A stretch of 64,000 bases of DNA from Durusdinium trenchii (GCA_963970005.1 CAXAMN010021224.1:65921-129920), one strand, 5' to 3'. Counted from the first letter of the stretch, positions 1-13,165 are shown. Numbers and translations: made by a program. The notes: generated by a model not told the origin, from the sequence alone.

Positions 1-809
1 TCCAGGAGCAGCCCGTGGTCCTTCGATCCGCGGGGGTTTTGACACCCCTTTTCCGAGACAGACCAATCCGCGAGCGAAGACCCGGATCGGGTGCCGGAGA
101 TCGGATGGCGACGTCATGCCTGGAGCCGTGGTCTGGGTGGTGAACGTCAAGCTGATGGTTTTTGCAAGTCAAACAGATGAACATTGATCCCAACTTTTGG
201 ATGGTTTTGCCTTGAGCCCACCGAGGTGATTGGGATTGGACATGCCGCCCATCAGAGCGACCCCCCTCCGGTCTCGCATGGCGCTTTTCGTGCGTGGCGC
301 TGCGAGAAGCACCGGCCAGGTGGACCTAAGTCTTTACGAGCAAGAGCTGATTCAGGCGAGGAGCTTCGAGGAGATGGGGCAGGTCAGGCTAGGAGCTGAA
401 GTAGGCCTGTTGGGAGTTTCGTAAACCTGTCTGCCTACACTCCGTTCGGAAGAAGAAGGTACAGATAAGAAGTCAGCTTCTATACCCCAGCTTCGAAAAG
501 AGTGCTGGAGGTTTGGTGGTTCAAGAGTTCCCTCCAGTCTCAGGGGATGATTCCTCAGGTTCCGGCTCCGACTCGAAAAAAGCCTGCACAAACTGCCCCC
601 CAAAATTCTGAAGCAACCCTTGGAACTCCCCGCATGCCATGCTACAGCAAAAGCTTAAGGCTTAAGTCGTTTCTTTCTTCATGTTTTGTTGACCCCTACA
701 GGGAAAAAATACCCATACTCAGGTAGTCGTGCCTTTGAATGATTCTGCTTGGTGTTGTATGCTCCTGTCTCTCGCTGGCTCGACCCTGCCTCGTCTCCTG
801 TCTCTTCAG
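1..809. other. Stretch without a supported gene
   Basis: No segment here combines an open frame, GC-rich third positions and an AG|G acceptor convincingly. Short open frames overlap on both strands without conserved features. It is probably intronic sequence of a gene whose 5' part lies outside the window. Confidence 0.4.
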
Positions 810-950
810 GCAGGGGCGGCCAGCAGCGACGTGGGGAATCCTCTGGACCTGCAGGACCCAGCGAAACTCCACGAGATCTACCTGAAGAGGCGCCCCATCC
901 GCGCGTTTCTCGCCCCGGTGTTGTCGAGGACGATGCGGTCCGGGGCTTTC
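810..950 (+). CDS. Candidate exon, unidentified gene
   Basis: Preceded by the acceptor CTCTTCAG|G and open with G/C-biased third positions. It contains NPLDLQDPAKLHEIYLKRRP then IRAFLAPVLSRTM. The 3' edge is unknown (possible GT at 938 or GC at 945). I do not recognise the protein; it is probably part of the gene ending at 20877. Confidence 0.45.
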
Positions 951-2740
951 AAGGGACTTTGGGAACCCCCTTTCGGGACGTCGTAACTTCGGGACGTCCG
1001 GTATTTGTACCTCAGGCTTTTTTTCGCCGTATACGCCGTATACCGGTAATAAGTCAGAGATGATCACTCTTATTTTGTCCAAACAAACATCCACTGTGAC
1101 TGGTAAGACCTTTACCTCCGGTGCCCTTATCACCCGATCTTCTGTCACCGAATCCTTCCTTGGGCCAAGAGAATACAGCGGTGCGATCCCGCCTGCCACC
1201 GCCAGGGGGAGACAACATTCATTGAACTTTAATTTTGATTTCATACTGGCTACCATGAGCCAGGCGCCAGTCAACATTACCCCGCCCATTTTGAGATTGC
1301 AGACCGTTCAGTTCAAGCAGATGAACGAGTTGTTTGCAAAGGTCCCTTTTGGCATGCAGACTAAGAAATTCAACCTGTGCTTGACATGGTTAGAGTCTCA
1401 AGGATGTTTCCCTTTTCGGGGGGCAGCGCATTGGAACAGGCGTTCCGACACCTTGGGTCGGTTGGGAATTCGTGGCTGGCTCCCTGCTTTCCATGATGTC
1501 CCTAGACTTGCAAATGGTGCCTTAGGAGATTGACAAATTTCTCGAACAGACCAATCCTCCTGCTCGTAATCTTACCAATTCCTGGAAGAGTGGTTGCACA
1601 TCCCACTGTTGAGCATGCGCCACAGTTGCACATCACCTTTGAGGAGTTGGTAGTAGCTAACATTCGTCAGTTTTCACACCGATTCCTTCGCCGCTGGCCA
1701 ATTCGCAATTGAGCTTCCAGTACACTCTAGCTGACTAGTTGTCTTTTTTCACAACATGTGTCCAGATAAGAAGGAAGGCGGGAAAACGTACTGACTGGTA
1801 ATGGGATATAACGTCTTGACCCAATTTATGCCCTGGACACAGGCCATTTTTTTGGGGTTTGGCGTCATGGTGGGTGGTTCTTCTTCCTTGGAGTGTGGAC
1901 CACTTGTAGCTCTGCTCAGTTTGGTTGGACGCTTGTTTTTTAGAAAAATCGCGCAGAACTTTAGGAGCGGTGACCTACCAGTGCCTCTGGAAAGCTGAAA
2001 CGGGAAGTTGACTCGAGTTGGAGTTGGATTGTGTTCAGTGTTCAGTCGGATGTATATATACTAGTAGCGTCCCTGCTACTAATAGCGATGGCCTCCAACC
2101 TAGTAGCTTCAAGTTGGTATTGTTTTTGGCGCCCACGGATATCAAGGGCCAAGAACCCACATGGTGTGACTTGAAACATTCGTGCTCTTCGCCGCGTTCG
2201 ACGAACGCGAACGGCCGAGCCATTCCGGCGGTCTTAGCTGGTTCAGTCGGCCGAGCCATGTGGCGGGCTTGCTGGCTAACGGCAGCTTGTTTTCAGCTAA
2301 CGGTTTGTCTCGGACTGATGGACATCCCAAAAAGCAGATGATCAGATGATCAGTAGAAGAAGACTTGGGGATGACTGGGTGGCCGACCCTGCGAAGATGG
2401 GTCAACTCAATGACTGTCATTTCTTGGCGGCCAAGACATGTGAGCCACGGTCAAAACATGCGAAGACCACTTTAGTAAAGAGGGGTAGGTTTGTGCACAA
2501 AACCCTGCAAAACGATAAGGTCTACCTCAAAACCGATAACCCCAGCGCTGTATATGGTCATAAGTATGCGACGAACTCAAAACGCTGTAAAACGATAAGG
2601 TCCACCTCAAAACCGATGACGTCCATTTTTTAGCTGAAGAAGAATAAGGAGTTTTGACCGTCCCTCATGTGTATTTTTTGTTCTTTTTATTTTGTGTCAT
2701 CACGTCAAGCACTGATTGATTATGCCTTATATACGTACGT

Positions 2741-2773
<33 letters not shown>

Positions 2774-3128
2774 ATATATGTATATAGAACCTGAGTGGCC
2801 CCTGTTTTTGGAGCCAAAGCACGGTCTTTTCCTATCAAAACAGAGGTCAAGTGGGTTCTAGGTACATTGAAACTATTTGTTCGGATGATATCACGTAAAG
2901 ATGGTCAAGACTGAGATTGTTCAGCATCACAGGGGACAGAAGACACTCGGTCATCTATAGGTCGCCACTCACGAAAAGTCCTGTGTCCGTCGAAAAAGAC
3001 GCCTCAGCCTTGCTTCCTCATGTAAGAGATCAGCTGCGTTCAAAACGGCACCGGGCGGACCTTCTCTTTCCTTGTCCCGTTCGGCCGGACCTCGGCCGGA
3101 CTCGAAACGGGTCGGCCGAACCGCCCAG

Positions 3129-3213
3129 GCGGCGGCGGCCCTTCCCCCGTCCGAACAGGTGGTCTTCCAGCCCAGCGAAGGCGAGGAGCCCAAGCAGTCA
3201 CCGGTCGTCCCCG
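3129..3213 (+). CDS. Candidate exon, unidentified gene
   Basis: Bounded by GCCCAG|G and a G|GT donor, with strongly G/C-ended codons. It encodes AAAALPPSEQVVFQPSEGEE and PKQSPVVP. It ends in phase 1, which fits the start of the next candidate (3680). Product unknown. Confidence 0.5.
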
Positions 3214-3679
3214 GTCGCGAACGGGGTGCCGGTGCCGAACGGAGGATAGGAAGGAGTACAGGTGCCCCTGTCACCACCTCCACGAGGTTTGGATGGGACT
3301 AAACACCACGCCTGGAATGTGACTCCTGGTACACTCTCAGATCAAACAGCCTTTCGCTTCTCTCTTCGATCCAACCCAGGGATCACTAAACCACATCCAC
3401 GTCGACCCCCTTCCCATTGGGTGTTTCCCGCAGGGGGGCCATCTCTTTTGCTTCAGAACTTCACTCGGATGACCTCCCTCACTTGCTTCATAACCCAAGC
3501 CGCAAGCCCATCCCACTTCTCCCCAAACCTGAGGTGTTTTGTTCCACAATGAGTCTACCCTTCTCCCATTCTCTCTCCTTATAACCCCAAAACCCTGGTC
3601 CGTTGACCCCTCTGTCCCCACCCCACCGCTCCACCGCTCCTCGGTCCGTTGCGCTTCCACCGGGTGAGTGCTGGGCCAG

Positions 3680-3788
3680 GACTGCGGAGTGGTCGAGAGT
3701 TCGAGACGTCCTTGAAGCTTTGCTCCGAAGAGGCCGAGGATTTGGGAGAAGGGTTGGGACCTCTGTGGGTGGGAGCCGAACTCGTCAG
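3680..3788 (+). CDS. Candidate exon, unidentified gene
   Basis: Acceptor GGGCCAG|GA, donor AG|GTTGGT. Encodes LRSGREFETSLKLCSEEAED then LGEGLGPLWVGAELV. Its two leading bases complete the codon left by 3129-3213, so the two segments may be adjacent exons. No family recognised. Confidence 0.5.
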
Positions 3789-4206
3789 GTTGGTGTGAGA
3801 CGTTTCTTTGAGACGTCACAGACCGGACGTCTCATGGTCCAAAGGGGCTAGAAGGGTACAAAACATTTTTGCAGCGGGGGAAGAACGATTCATCAGGGTT
3901 TGAAAGAAGAGCCCCACACCAGCAAGCTATTCTTTTATGTTTTATTGAAGAGCACGTTTCTCAGGTTTGCCCAGAGCCCAGGATGGATAGCCTTGAGTTG
4001 GGTTTCCCTCTTCAACTCACTCTAACAAGAGTGGGTAAAATTGTTATCACAACTTTCTGGGATCAAGGTCCCTATGCTCTGGGAATTCAATGATGATCAT
4101 CATAGTCCCCATCCTCATCCGCGGATACTGGTACTAGTGAATAAGGACATGGCAAGTCCTCCCGTTGATTGGCAGAACTGTTTGCACACGCCACGGTGTT
4201 GGCCTT

Positions 4207-4345
4207 TTGGGATTCCGGCGTTTCAACAATCGACTTCATCCGAATCGACCGTCGATGATCTGTCCTTGGGGTTCTTGGAGTCCGAAGTCACCGCCGTCAC
4301 CGCGAAGCCGGAGGTCCCCGGACGGTTGAAGTGCCAGACCGAATC
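4207..4345 (+). CDS. Weak candidate exon
   Basis: Open segment with mostly G/C-ended codons, containing STVDDLSLGFLESEVTAVTA and KPEVPGRLKCQ. No AG|G acceptor is close upstream and the minus strand is also open here, so strand and limits are uncertain. Confidence 0.25.
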
Positions 4346-5423
4346 TGTTTCTATAGGGATTGGTGGGAACCCACGTATATGAAACCGTTGGAAAGTGCGG
4401 TGAACCGCTACTTTTCCATGTATGGAATATATGCCACCCCATTGACCTCTTTCTAAGTACGCAATGTGAATAGCTAGATCTTCCAGCTGCGGCGGGACAT
4501 AGGGGGTTATGGTCCGTAGTTCCCGCACCCTCCGAGTTCACACACATGAATAAGTGAAATGTGGATGGCATTGGACTACTTGGAGCTTGTTTCGGGTGGT
4601 GGTTTCTGTGCAGTCCCCATGCCCATCCGGGCTCCAAGTACCTCCTCAGAATCTAGTTGGACCATCTTTGAGGACTGAAAGGATCTTAGGTGAGGCGCCG
4701 CGGTCGGGGCCTGTTTCGGTGGTCCATGACATATCGCCGTGTGACGCGCGCGCGCGCGCGACGTCCTGTGTCGCGCGCAGGGCTGGGCGACAGAGAGGGT
4801 CTCCCTGCTGGTGCCCGAAGGGATCCGGCTGGTCAGGCCACCGGGATGCAGTGATTTCGGGGTGAAGGCACCGACTTCGCACACCCGGCTGTCGGGCTTT
4901 GATCAGACCGTGGTCCGAAGATGAGATGGAACAAGAACAGGCCGCATGCGGAAGTCGTTTCGAATATGTTGCAACAGAAGGGAGCTACAATGGGGCATGG
5001 TTTGCTTTCTCGGCGAAGCTGAAGAGATTGAACGCTTGGACATCCATCGCCATCATCCATTTTCTGTGTCTGGTGGTCTGGATCTATCACAAAGACCCTG
5101 ATGAAGAAGGGAAAAGCACACCAAGACTCGATGGCGAAGCCTTTTCTCTCCTCAGTTTTGGGCAGGTTTCGCCATGGTTGACTAGTAGACTTCGCGATCT
5201 GACCCGCAGGTCTCGCGCCGTGGCGTCCGGCTCTGACGGGGACATTCACGAGACCGGTGATTCTCCGAATTCTGTCCACAGAATCCACAGCGGGAACTCG
5301 TTTGATTGAACGAATCGATCCAAATGGATTCGTTGGATTGGGGGGTTCGGAGACGGTTTTATCCGCAAGCTCCGGCCCCAGCGAGCGCCTTCAGCTCGGC
5401 GCTTCCACGCGTGGAAACTACGC

Positions 5424-5512
5424 GTGAGGCCATCCTCGAAACCTGGCTGGGCCTTCCGATGGGAGGGCTCGACGCTCCAGTTTGAGGACGCGAAGGGCTG
5501 GGTGGAACAGGG
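5424..5512 (+). CDS. Weak candidate exon
   Basis: G/C-ended frame encoding RPSSKPGWAFRWEGSTLQFE and DAKGWVEQ. A competing frame from the acceptor GTGAG|GCC reads AILETWLGLPMGG. One of the two is probably coding. Product unknown. Confidence 0.3.
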
Positions 5513-6133
5513 TGGAACTGCTAGCTGGGTGGCGCAGGATGGTGAGAAGTCTTTGACATCTTTGATGGCACGACAGTGGATCGGAGGGTGTCAAGCGAAT
5601 TTTTCACTGGTGAATGGTGTTGAAGAAATGCAGTTTTGCCGAGGATGGTGAGCTTTTATAGCAAGTGTTCCGGAGCATGTAAAGTGGTTCTAGCAGAACT
5701 CCACCGACACCTTCGTGTTAGACGGACCCGCTCTCCGGTAGCTAAAGAGGTAAGAACACCCGAGATCCATTTGGTTCGGGTCCGGATTCCGAAAAAAAGA
5801 TCAAATTCTGCACAGTTTTCCCACCCAGGCCGGACCCTGGGGTCTGGGGTCGAACCAATCCCTAGGTTTTCAGGCACCGGGAAAGTGTTTCACGGAGCGT
5901 CTGGGCAGATGCCTGGAGCAGATCGTACACTCCCGATCTCACTGAGCATGGCACTTGGGTCCGACTGTTGTTCCTAGAGCTGCACCAGTGGTTTTCAGGG
6001 TCCCATGGTACTTTTCAGCGGTAGCTTCCAGGGTCCTCTCTCAATCGGCACCATCATGGACAGTGGAATTCACCCCCAAAGGCCCACGTCCGGGATTGGG
6101 AAACGGAAACTCAACGGCAGAACTGCTTTCGAG

Positions 6134-6228
6134 GCTGAGAGTCCCTTCTCGGGCGCCTTGGAATTTCAGCTTCACCTCGCGGCCGGCTGCGATTTTCCCA
6201 ATGCCTCGGAGGCGGCGCAGCGGATGAA
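6134..6228 (+). CDS. Candidate exon, unidentified gene
   Basis: Acceptor TTCGAG|G, donor AA|GTGACA. Encodes AESPFSGALEFQLHLAAGCD then FPNASEAAQRM. No family recognised. Confidence 0.4.
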
Positions 6229-9073
6229 GTGACAACAGGTGGCCATGGGATATTTCAGTGGATGAACACCCTGCAAGTCGAACCACCATTTATTTGATAG
6301 CTTCTATACCAAACTACCATTGTTTTACAAAGGGTTTTACAGTTTTAATACTACAAAACCAGATCAACCATTAAAAAAAAGGCCTTTTCACTTCCAGGGA
6401 ACAGTTCTTTGCACCTATTTTGATGTTCACCAAGGCACCATGGTTTTGACCCACTGCCCATGTGTGACGAACTGGGACTTCTCGAGCACCCAAACTCACT
6501 CACTGTCCGCTGGCGCAGTTCTTGTTCGGAGGTTCCGACGAGACGCTCGTGCTCGAACAAAAGGACAGGACCCCATGTCTGCATCAGGACCCATGCCTTC
6601 ACTGCTGGATCACACCCTAGGTAAAACTATTAGACATTTTGTTAACGTGGTGAGGTAAGAACCAGGTGACTTTCGACTTCGACTATACACATCCTTTGTT
6701 CCGAACTTTCTGGAGGTCATTCTACTACTCCAGGGCCAAACAGCTTACAAGTTCGAACTTAAGATTAGGCCCGGAACGTCCAGTCGACCTCTTTTCCATT
6801 GCTCTGACTGTATAGCTGACCTGTGTTCAGGCATGTTCAGGCATTGACACTTTGGTGGCGCGCAGAGAATGGTCGAACTGGACTTCTCTTTGGGGTTTAG
6901 AGATATCAGCGATTTCCCTCCACTGGACACATCCAGGCCTTTATCCATGAGGGCCGCCGGGCGCTCCTGTGGCGCACCAGCCAGCTCTCACGTGTTGCTC
7001 GGCGTTGTCGGCTTGGAGTTCCGGCGTTTTGGTGCAAGGTCGGCTTGGATCAGGGCACGGTGGGCACGGCATGCTGTAAACAAAGAAACGCAGCTATATA
7101 TAGTCAGCTATATATAGGCTATAGGTGGTGTTTTTCACACAGAACGCCCATGGGTGGGTGGCTTTTTGTGTTTTTGATCTGTGGCACATGGCGCAGTTGA
7201 TGGACTGGGTGTTGCGAACTTGGTGAGAAGGGCCCTTAAGGACCACTTTGCAGGGGTCAGGTCCACTGAAGGCCTCCAGCCTCCAGCCTCGTTCACTTGG
7301 GGGGAAGGACGAACCTTGGCGCTCAAACATGGGGTACCCCCCCAGTACCGGGTCGTCCGTGGGTGTCCCTGGATGAACAGGATGAAGACCTGCGTCACGT
7401 CCATCCTGGTTCCACCCGTGAACCGTGATCTCCTCGGTGGAACCTGCAAGGCTTGGGGGGGAAAGCTGTGCCAAACTCAAGCCAGAGAAGAGTAGAAAGG
7501 CGATGAGAGATTCGGCGAGGGAAGTTGTCTGTCTCGAGTCCCCCCTGTGAAGAGGTCGGGTCCCAGGATCGTCGAGGTTCCGAAGCTAAATCAAGGTCGC
7601 CGCGTGGTTCATTCACTCAGTGAAACGGTGCCGAGAGAGTTTCATCCCTGACATACTGATGTTCAGCTTCACAAAGAGTCAAGAACCCCACCATCTCGAG
7701 TTTGGCTAGGTCCGAGTGGTTTGGGACCCAGCCAGTTCCCTTTTCCGCCAAGGGTGCCAATGGCACTGAGAGAACCAACCACTCTGGGGCATTCTTGGCT
7801 GTGCACCTGGGCTCACCAAATGGGCACAAGGTGAAAGTTTCGAGCCAGACGAAGGCCCTGGAAGTGTAAGACATTCCCTGGAAGTCCAAGACCATGTGAA
7901 AAATTGATAAAAAGGGTTGATCTGGTTTTGCAGTGTAGAATCCTTAGAAAAAAACAATGGTTGTTATTCAGGATTCAGGCTATTACATAGTGGTTCGACT
8001 TCTAGGGACTTCCTTCCACAAGCATCATCATGGCACCAGAGTGACTCATTGGCAGACGTCACGAAAGCTATCTGATATCTTCATGCGCCCTGTCACATCT
8101 GGAACTATCGCGACTGGCGATCTATCTACCTCAGTGATTCACACAAAAAGAAATCGTGCCAATCCACCTCATTGATTCCATTGATTCACATGTTTTATGT
8201 CTCAGATTCATTCAAGAACAACCGTTCCATGCCGTTCCATGCCATTCCTCTTTCTTGGTCGAAATAAGGTCCAACCCAACCCAACCCATCGTCCGGTGTT
8301 CGGAACCTGGTCTCTGGACCCGGACCGAAGGGTCCACGTTCCGGAACGGCCGCTTCCGCTTCCCCCGAAAGCTCGGAACCGCGACCCAGGAGTTTGGTCA
8401 TGTAAACGTGGGCATGGCATGGCAACATCGGTCCTCCAAAGGTGCTGGACCGAAGGGTGAACGTGGAGGTTCTGGTCACCACTCCAAGTCACATAGGGTT
8501 CGTGGTTCGTGGCACCACGAGGGCTCTCGGATTGGGATCTTCGGATTGCCATGTGTTCTCCAGGTAACCCTGAGAACGTTTCAGGGAGTTTAGCACCTTC
8601 TTGGGGGGGATTGATGGTCCCTACGTGGACAGCTCGGTGAATCTCATTTTCCAGCTCGGGAGTCACAGCACAGTGGATGTTTCCGCCGTAGCCACTTCCA
8701 CAGGAAGCATTGGTTTCTGGCTGGGACCGGGTTTCCGAACGATGAGATGAAAGAGGAGACACAGGAAGCATGTCCTCGATCAGTTCGGGTAGTTGATAGA
8801 CCTTCTGGATTCCCAACATGTGTTGATCATCCCAATCCCACGGAACCTCTGGCTGAAAAAGCCTCCCCATGATCTTGCTTGGCTTGATGTTCTCACTTTC
8901 CTGGTTTTGCTGATCAGGTGATTTCGATTAAAGCAAATCTTCCCCTACTATGGTGACATCATGGTGGTCTTCCCCTTCTGGGGAAGATGGCTTTTTATTC
9001 TTTTCTTTTCCAGGAAGATCCTGCACCATTCCCAGTGGCTCGGCCCTGCTCGGCCCGCCCATCTCCACCCGAG
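6229..9073. other. Mostly intron-like sequence
   Basis: Contains a TATATA-rich patch at 7092-7117, the pentamer repeats CATGC/CCATT at 8228-8250 and CAACC at 8272-8290, and one end of a dispersed repeat near 7953-7990 (related to 18271-18300). No open segment meets the exon criteria used here. Confidence 0.4.
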
Positions 9074-9177
9074 GAGTTCGGATCGCGCCTGTGCCGCGAC
9101 TCCGAGGCGCGCGCGCGGCGGGAGTGGCGCGAGCGAAGAGAGCGAAGAGCCGGGGCGGGACGCGAAGCGTTTTGGGG
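9074..9177 (+). CDS. Candidate exon, Arg/Glu-rich
   Basis: Acceptor CCCGAG|G, donor GG|GTCCCA. A very GC-rich frame encodes EFGSRLCRDSEARARREWRE then RRERRAGAGREAFW, a charged helical segment. The reverse strand is also open because of the GC content. Product unknown. Confidence 0.4.
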
Positions 9178-9400
9178 GTCCCAAGGAGTGGGAGGAGACG
9201 GTATACAGGTATACCTTATTATGTCAACAGATCTGTTTGGTCTTAGTGAGCTCATGTGAAATCTTTTGTTTCCGTGGATATGAACAAGAAGATGGAAGGG
9301 TTGGGGGGAAGAGGTGGGGATGGCTCCGCCGGCTCTGCAAGCTGAATGGGGGCATTCCCGGGTGCCCTGGTCCATCTTGGTCCCTACTGAATGAAGCACT

Positions 9401-9501
9401 CCAGGACCTTCCCAGTGACCTTTTGAGATCCCAGAATGAGGGCACTTAGGCCTTGAAAAGGTCACTTACCAATCCTGAAGAGGTCACTGGGAAGGTCCTG
9501 G
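9401..9501. repeat. Palindromic element, perfect 20-bp arms
   Basis: The 20 bases at 9401-9420 (starting CCAGGACCTTCCC) are exactly repeated in reverse complement at 9482-9501, with a 61-bp loop. The same arm core, CCAGGACCTTCC, forms another hairpin at 38501-38581, so this is a dispersed hairpin/MITE-like family. Confidence 0.85.
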
Positions 9502-10802
9502 CTGGTCAGAAGAAGTCGCCATCATGGTGGATCAGAAAAAGACCTTCAGAATCTTCATTGCCACACGGTGCCATGTCCCAACCTGACATAGCGTTTGGTA
9601 AGTTGTATCAGTGAGAATTGAATCAATCAAATCGGTTTAGCCGTTTAGCCGGAGAAAACTGCCGTTTTTTTGCGCGACACCTAGGTGGAAGCTCTTTCAG
9701 GAATAGCTTGGTTGACCAACTGTGGGATCCTGATGTTTTCTGAAGACGGAGCTCCATTGCGAGCGGGGTAGGGTTAGTTTCATCACTTTTAAGATGGCAG
9801 AGGAAGGGGCTAAGAGGCTCGCTGAATCGATTTTTTCGGGCCAAGACGCAGCTGAAATGCACGTGTTGCAATCCCTTGTTCAACAAAGACTTTCCAAAAC
9901 GAGGGAACGCCACCCTTGGAGGACCCTATTTCCGGGGTTCACTGCCTTCAGCCAGGATTCCGGTTTCTGGGCTAGGACATGGGGGGATAGGCTTACATTT
10001 GGAAGGAAATGGGTCACAAGTTTGGATTATTTTGTTATGAGACTTGCCAGTCAAATGCGTTTTGTTTGATCTTCACTCCTCACGGGAGTCTTTATCCCTA
10101 TTCCTATTCACAAAAGGCCACATGACACAGTCCAAGTTAACCCTGGTATTCCAACAACCATTGTTCGAAAGGTTTTTTTTTTCTAACCCAATCACCCTTG
10201 TTTTACGACTACAAAACGAACTCAACGACTCACTCTTTCAATAGTCCAGGCTAGCAACTAGAGCTTCTTGGGATGGGGGCCATCTGGGGACCGTCTTTGG
10301 ATGAAATCCAGGACCAGCCCTGGGATGCGATGGCTGAATGAGCACATCCCGGCAGTCAAGGAGGTGGGTGTCAAGAGCACCGGCTTCCCACGAGAGGGAC
10401 GGCGTCCTCCGAAATGCCATGGTGTACTACCGTCGTTCTGGGAGGGTTCCTTCCTTGTCCGCGCTGTTCAGTGCCGAGGAAGTCGTCCCATCCACTCACC
10501 TTCGAAGGATTTCGGGACTCCAAAGCATTCTCGACTTCGGGATCTCTGTGGCGGTACGTCGACTGAGGTGAGCGCAGTGAGGTGAGCACATGCGGCGACT
10601 CGAGATGAAAGAGCGCCAGTGGTGTAGATTCTACAGAACAGTCCCTACAGATCCAGTCGTACCTTGTCACAAGGTGAGATGTCATGTTCGACACCGTCGG
10701 GTCCAGTTGTACCTTCTCTCTCCACTCACTCCGTGCACTCCGCACACTCCAGCAGTAGCCCGATGAAATCCATGAAGCATTTCCACTAATGAAATTCTTC
10801 CC

Positions 10803-10882
10803 ACCAGGAGTCACAAAGGGGTGGTGTTTCCAAGTGGGTGGGTAATGGGCACCCCTATCCTCCAATTGGCACCCCTTTGTGG
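10803..10882. repeat. Dispersed 'GGAGTCAC...GGGGTGCC' palindromic element
   Basis: Shares the blocks AGGAGTCACA, GGGGTG and GGGCACCCCTA with elements at 16849, 29899, 42573 and 50070. The arms are imperfect inverted repeats. It appears non-coding and lies in intron-like sequence. Confidence 0.6.
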
Positions 10883-11485
10883 CATCCATCCCTACATTTC
10901 ATCGGGAAACTGCACTCGTTTGGTCAGGCCCCCAGCGATGAGCTCGAGGAGAAGGTCGTTGGATGCTGGGATCAATCTAGAGGAGGCCAACTAAGTTCTA
11001 TCGTCCAGGCAGTCTGTTATTCTTTTGGACCGAAGGGAAGGTATCACTCCTGACCCCCCTCGAAAAGCAAGCGTGCAGCGTTGTACAGTCTTTCCACAGA
11101 TGAGCAGCTTTGCCTGCTTGCGTTGCAGATGGCCTTTCCGTTCCGAAACCGACATTCTTCCCAGGAATGACTGGCATTGGCAGTTCAAAAGGTCTCTGCT
11201 TGGTGCGGGGGGGTTGAGCATTTTCTACTGCTTAATTCGGGCCAATTCGGGGCGCCTCACCTGCAGGGGCCACAGGGTAGCTGGGTATATTGCTGGGGGA
11301 TGGTTCATCATTTTGTTGAGGGGCTCAGGGCTTGCAGGATTCCTCTTCATACCCAACTAGATCTTCTTTCACCGTGCAACCAATTCTGCATGTTCCTTTG
11401 GACCCTTGGACGACGCGTGACCCTTGGACGATGCGTCACGGCGGCCCTTTGCCTCGCCCCGGCCGAGCGACCCGACCGCTGCAAG

Positions 11486-11567
11486 GATTGGAGGAGGACA
11501 GGGCCTTCGATGGCCATGACGCCTTGAAGCCACACGAGCGCAGGACAGTGCGCGCCCGTGCGCGGAG
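11486..11567 (+). CDS. Candidate exon, unidentified gene
   Basis: Acceptor CTGCAAG|GA, donor CGGAG|GTGGGC. G/C-ended codons give LEEDRAFDGHDALKPHERRT then VRARAR. Product unknown. Confidence 0.4.
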
Positions 11568-11898
11568 GTGGGCGCGGATGTCCTGGTGGTGTTCAGAGGA
11601 CGTATTTACTTATTTTTGGAGTGTTTGGTGAACGTTTCGAATGGGCCAAGTAGCGGGGAGTCAGATGCTGATGAGAGCTTCTTCTTGGAACGAATCCAAG
11701 GATGTGGAAGTGAAAACTCCCGCGGCGATCAGGTCCTGGCTGTTCTTTGTTTTTGCGACACGGCACGAGATGTGACACGGCAAGCCGCTCATTCCTGGTC
11801 CAAGCAAACACCTATGCCTATAGCCTACAGCCTAAACCAGCATCCACTGCCAAGTTGTCTCTTCGTTGGCAGGTCCTCAGGGCCCCAATTGACAGACA

Positions 11899-12100
11899 GG
11901 TCTCAAGCATTGGCCGTTCTGGTCGTGGTCGCGCAGCGCGCCCGAGACGACCCGCCCTGGTTCGTCCCGTGGGGTTTACCTCGTATGGTCGAACCCACCG
12001 TCTTCCCAGGAACGGGCGCCACGGAGTGCATGGAGGTCTGCGAACGACCGTTCGGTGCGAGGTCTGGGCCGGGTCGACCTGCCAAGAAAGGGGCGCCTTG
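11899..12100 (+). CDS. Candidate exon(s), unidentified gene
   Basis: After ACAGACAG|G the frame SQALAVLVVVAQRARDDPPW is open and G/C-ended. It runs on through FVPWGLPRMVEPTVFPG to TGATECMEVCERPFGARSGP. The middle 39 bp (GT...CCCAG|G) could instead be a minute intron; removing it keeps the frame. Confidence 0.4.
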
Positions 12101-12214
12101 CCCAAACCGCCCCTTCCCCCTTGTGAGTGGTCAATAAGTTGGTCTTTCTGCTCTCCACAATCAGAAGATTCCATCACGGTTCTGTAGAATGGCTCCTGGC
12201 CCACCTCCGTTTCG

Positions 12215-12290
12215 AAGATGGGGCAGGGGTGGGTGCCAGCGGGGTCTAACCACCGAACCTGAGGATATGGGACACGAGCCCTAGGCAATC
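12215..12290. repeat. Dispersed repeat shared with 27487 and 45915
   Basis: The blocks GGTGGGTGCCAG, GTCTAACCAC and GAGGATATGGGAC recur at 45926-45970 in the same orientation and, as reverse complement, at 27487-27555. This marks a mobile or recombining repeat family. Confidence 0.65.
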
Positions 12291-12783
12291 TACACCACTG
12301 GCGCTCTTTCAACCTCAGGGAGTCGCCAAGGTCGTGCTCACCTCACAACCTTCGGAGACGCTAACCTCTTGATTTTAGAAGGTGAGAGTCGATGGGTTTT
12401 CACCCCACCTTTTCACCCACTTGTCCAGAGTCCAGATGTACACTGTATGCTGTTAGCTTATTAGACTCCCTACAGTCAGGTGATCCCCGTAGACTGACCG
12501 ACCGACCGACCGGTGTCCGTGCTCGCTCTCCGGTGGATGTCACGTCTCCGGTGTCTCCGGTGCGAAGGCGCCGAGAACTGGCACGGTCTTGGACCTGGCT
12601 GTTCGGGTGGAAAACCCATGGTGCTGAGAGGCAACAAACAGGTGCAGTCCCAAGCAGAAGCAAATGGTTTAAAGCCAACATGGCCGAGATCCCTTTCTAT
12701 ACCACGATGTCATTGTTGGGGTTTCCAGGCAGCTTTTCAACAGAACTTACTTTCAGTAACCTTTTTGGGCAGCTTCCTCCAAG

Positions 12784-12932
12784 TTCGTGGCCTGGTCTGG
12801 GAGCCCACCGAGCTGAATTTCGGTGCCCTCAATAGCGAACCATCGGCAGCTTCCGTTCAGACGAACGCCGCAACAGGGCGAAGCGAAGACGCCACGAACG
12901 CCACGCTGGGCGAGTCGTTCGATGGTTTCTGG
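12784..12932 (+). CDS. Candidate exon, unidentified gene
   Basis: Open segment ending in the donor CTGG|GTGACG. Encodes EPTELNFGALNSEPSAASVQ then TNAATGRSEDATNATLGESF and DGFW. Many G/C-ended codons. The acceptor (CCAAG|T) is weak. Product unknown. Confidence 0.4.
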
Positions 12933-13115
12933 GTGACGGACCCTGGGAAGAAAAGACTGGAATTCCGACCTTGGACTCGTTTTCGAGACACATCACAACA
13001 TGTGGTGCTGGTGATCGCACAAGCGTCAACATGTGAGGTCAATGATATACCTACAACATCCTAGAACCTGATTGACCCCGGTTTCCGCCGGAGATGGAGT
13101 CCCCACCCTCCGCAG

Positions 13116-13165
13116 GGATGGCCTTTGGCCGCTTTCCTCATGCTGCACAGCGTGCCGCACAGCAG
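13116..13165 (+). CDS. Candidate exon, unidentified gene
   Basis: Short segment between CCGCAG|G and AG|GTGCCC, reading GWPLAAFLMLHSVPHS. The splice-like edges and codon bias suggest coding, but it is too short to identify. Confidence 0.35.

Noticed and set aside
696-1289. 197-aa minus-strand ORF
   Set aside because: It overlaps a better plus-strand candidate exon (810-950) with a proper acceptor, and shows no domain.
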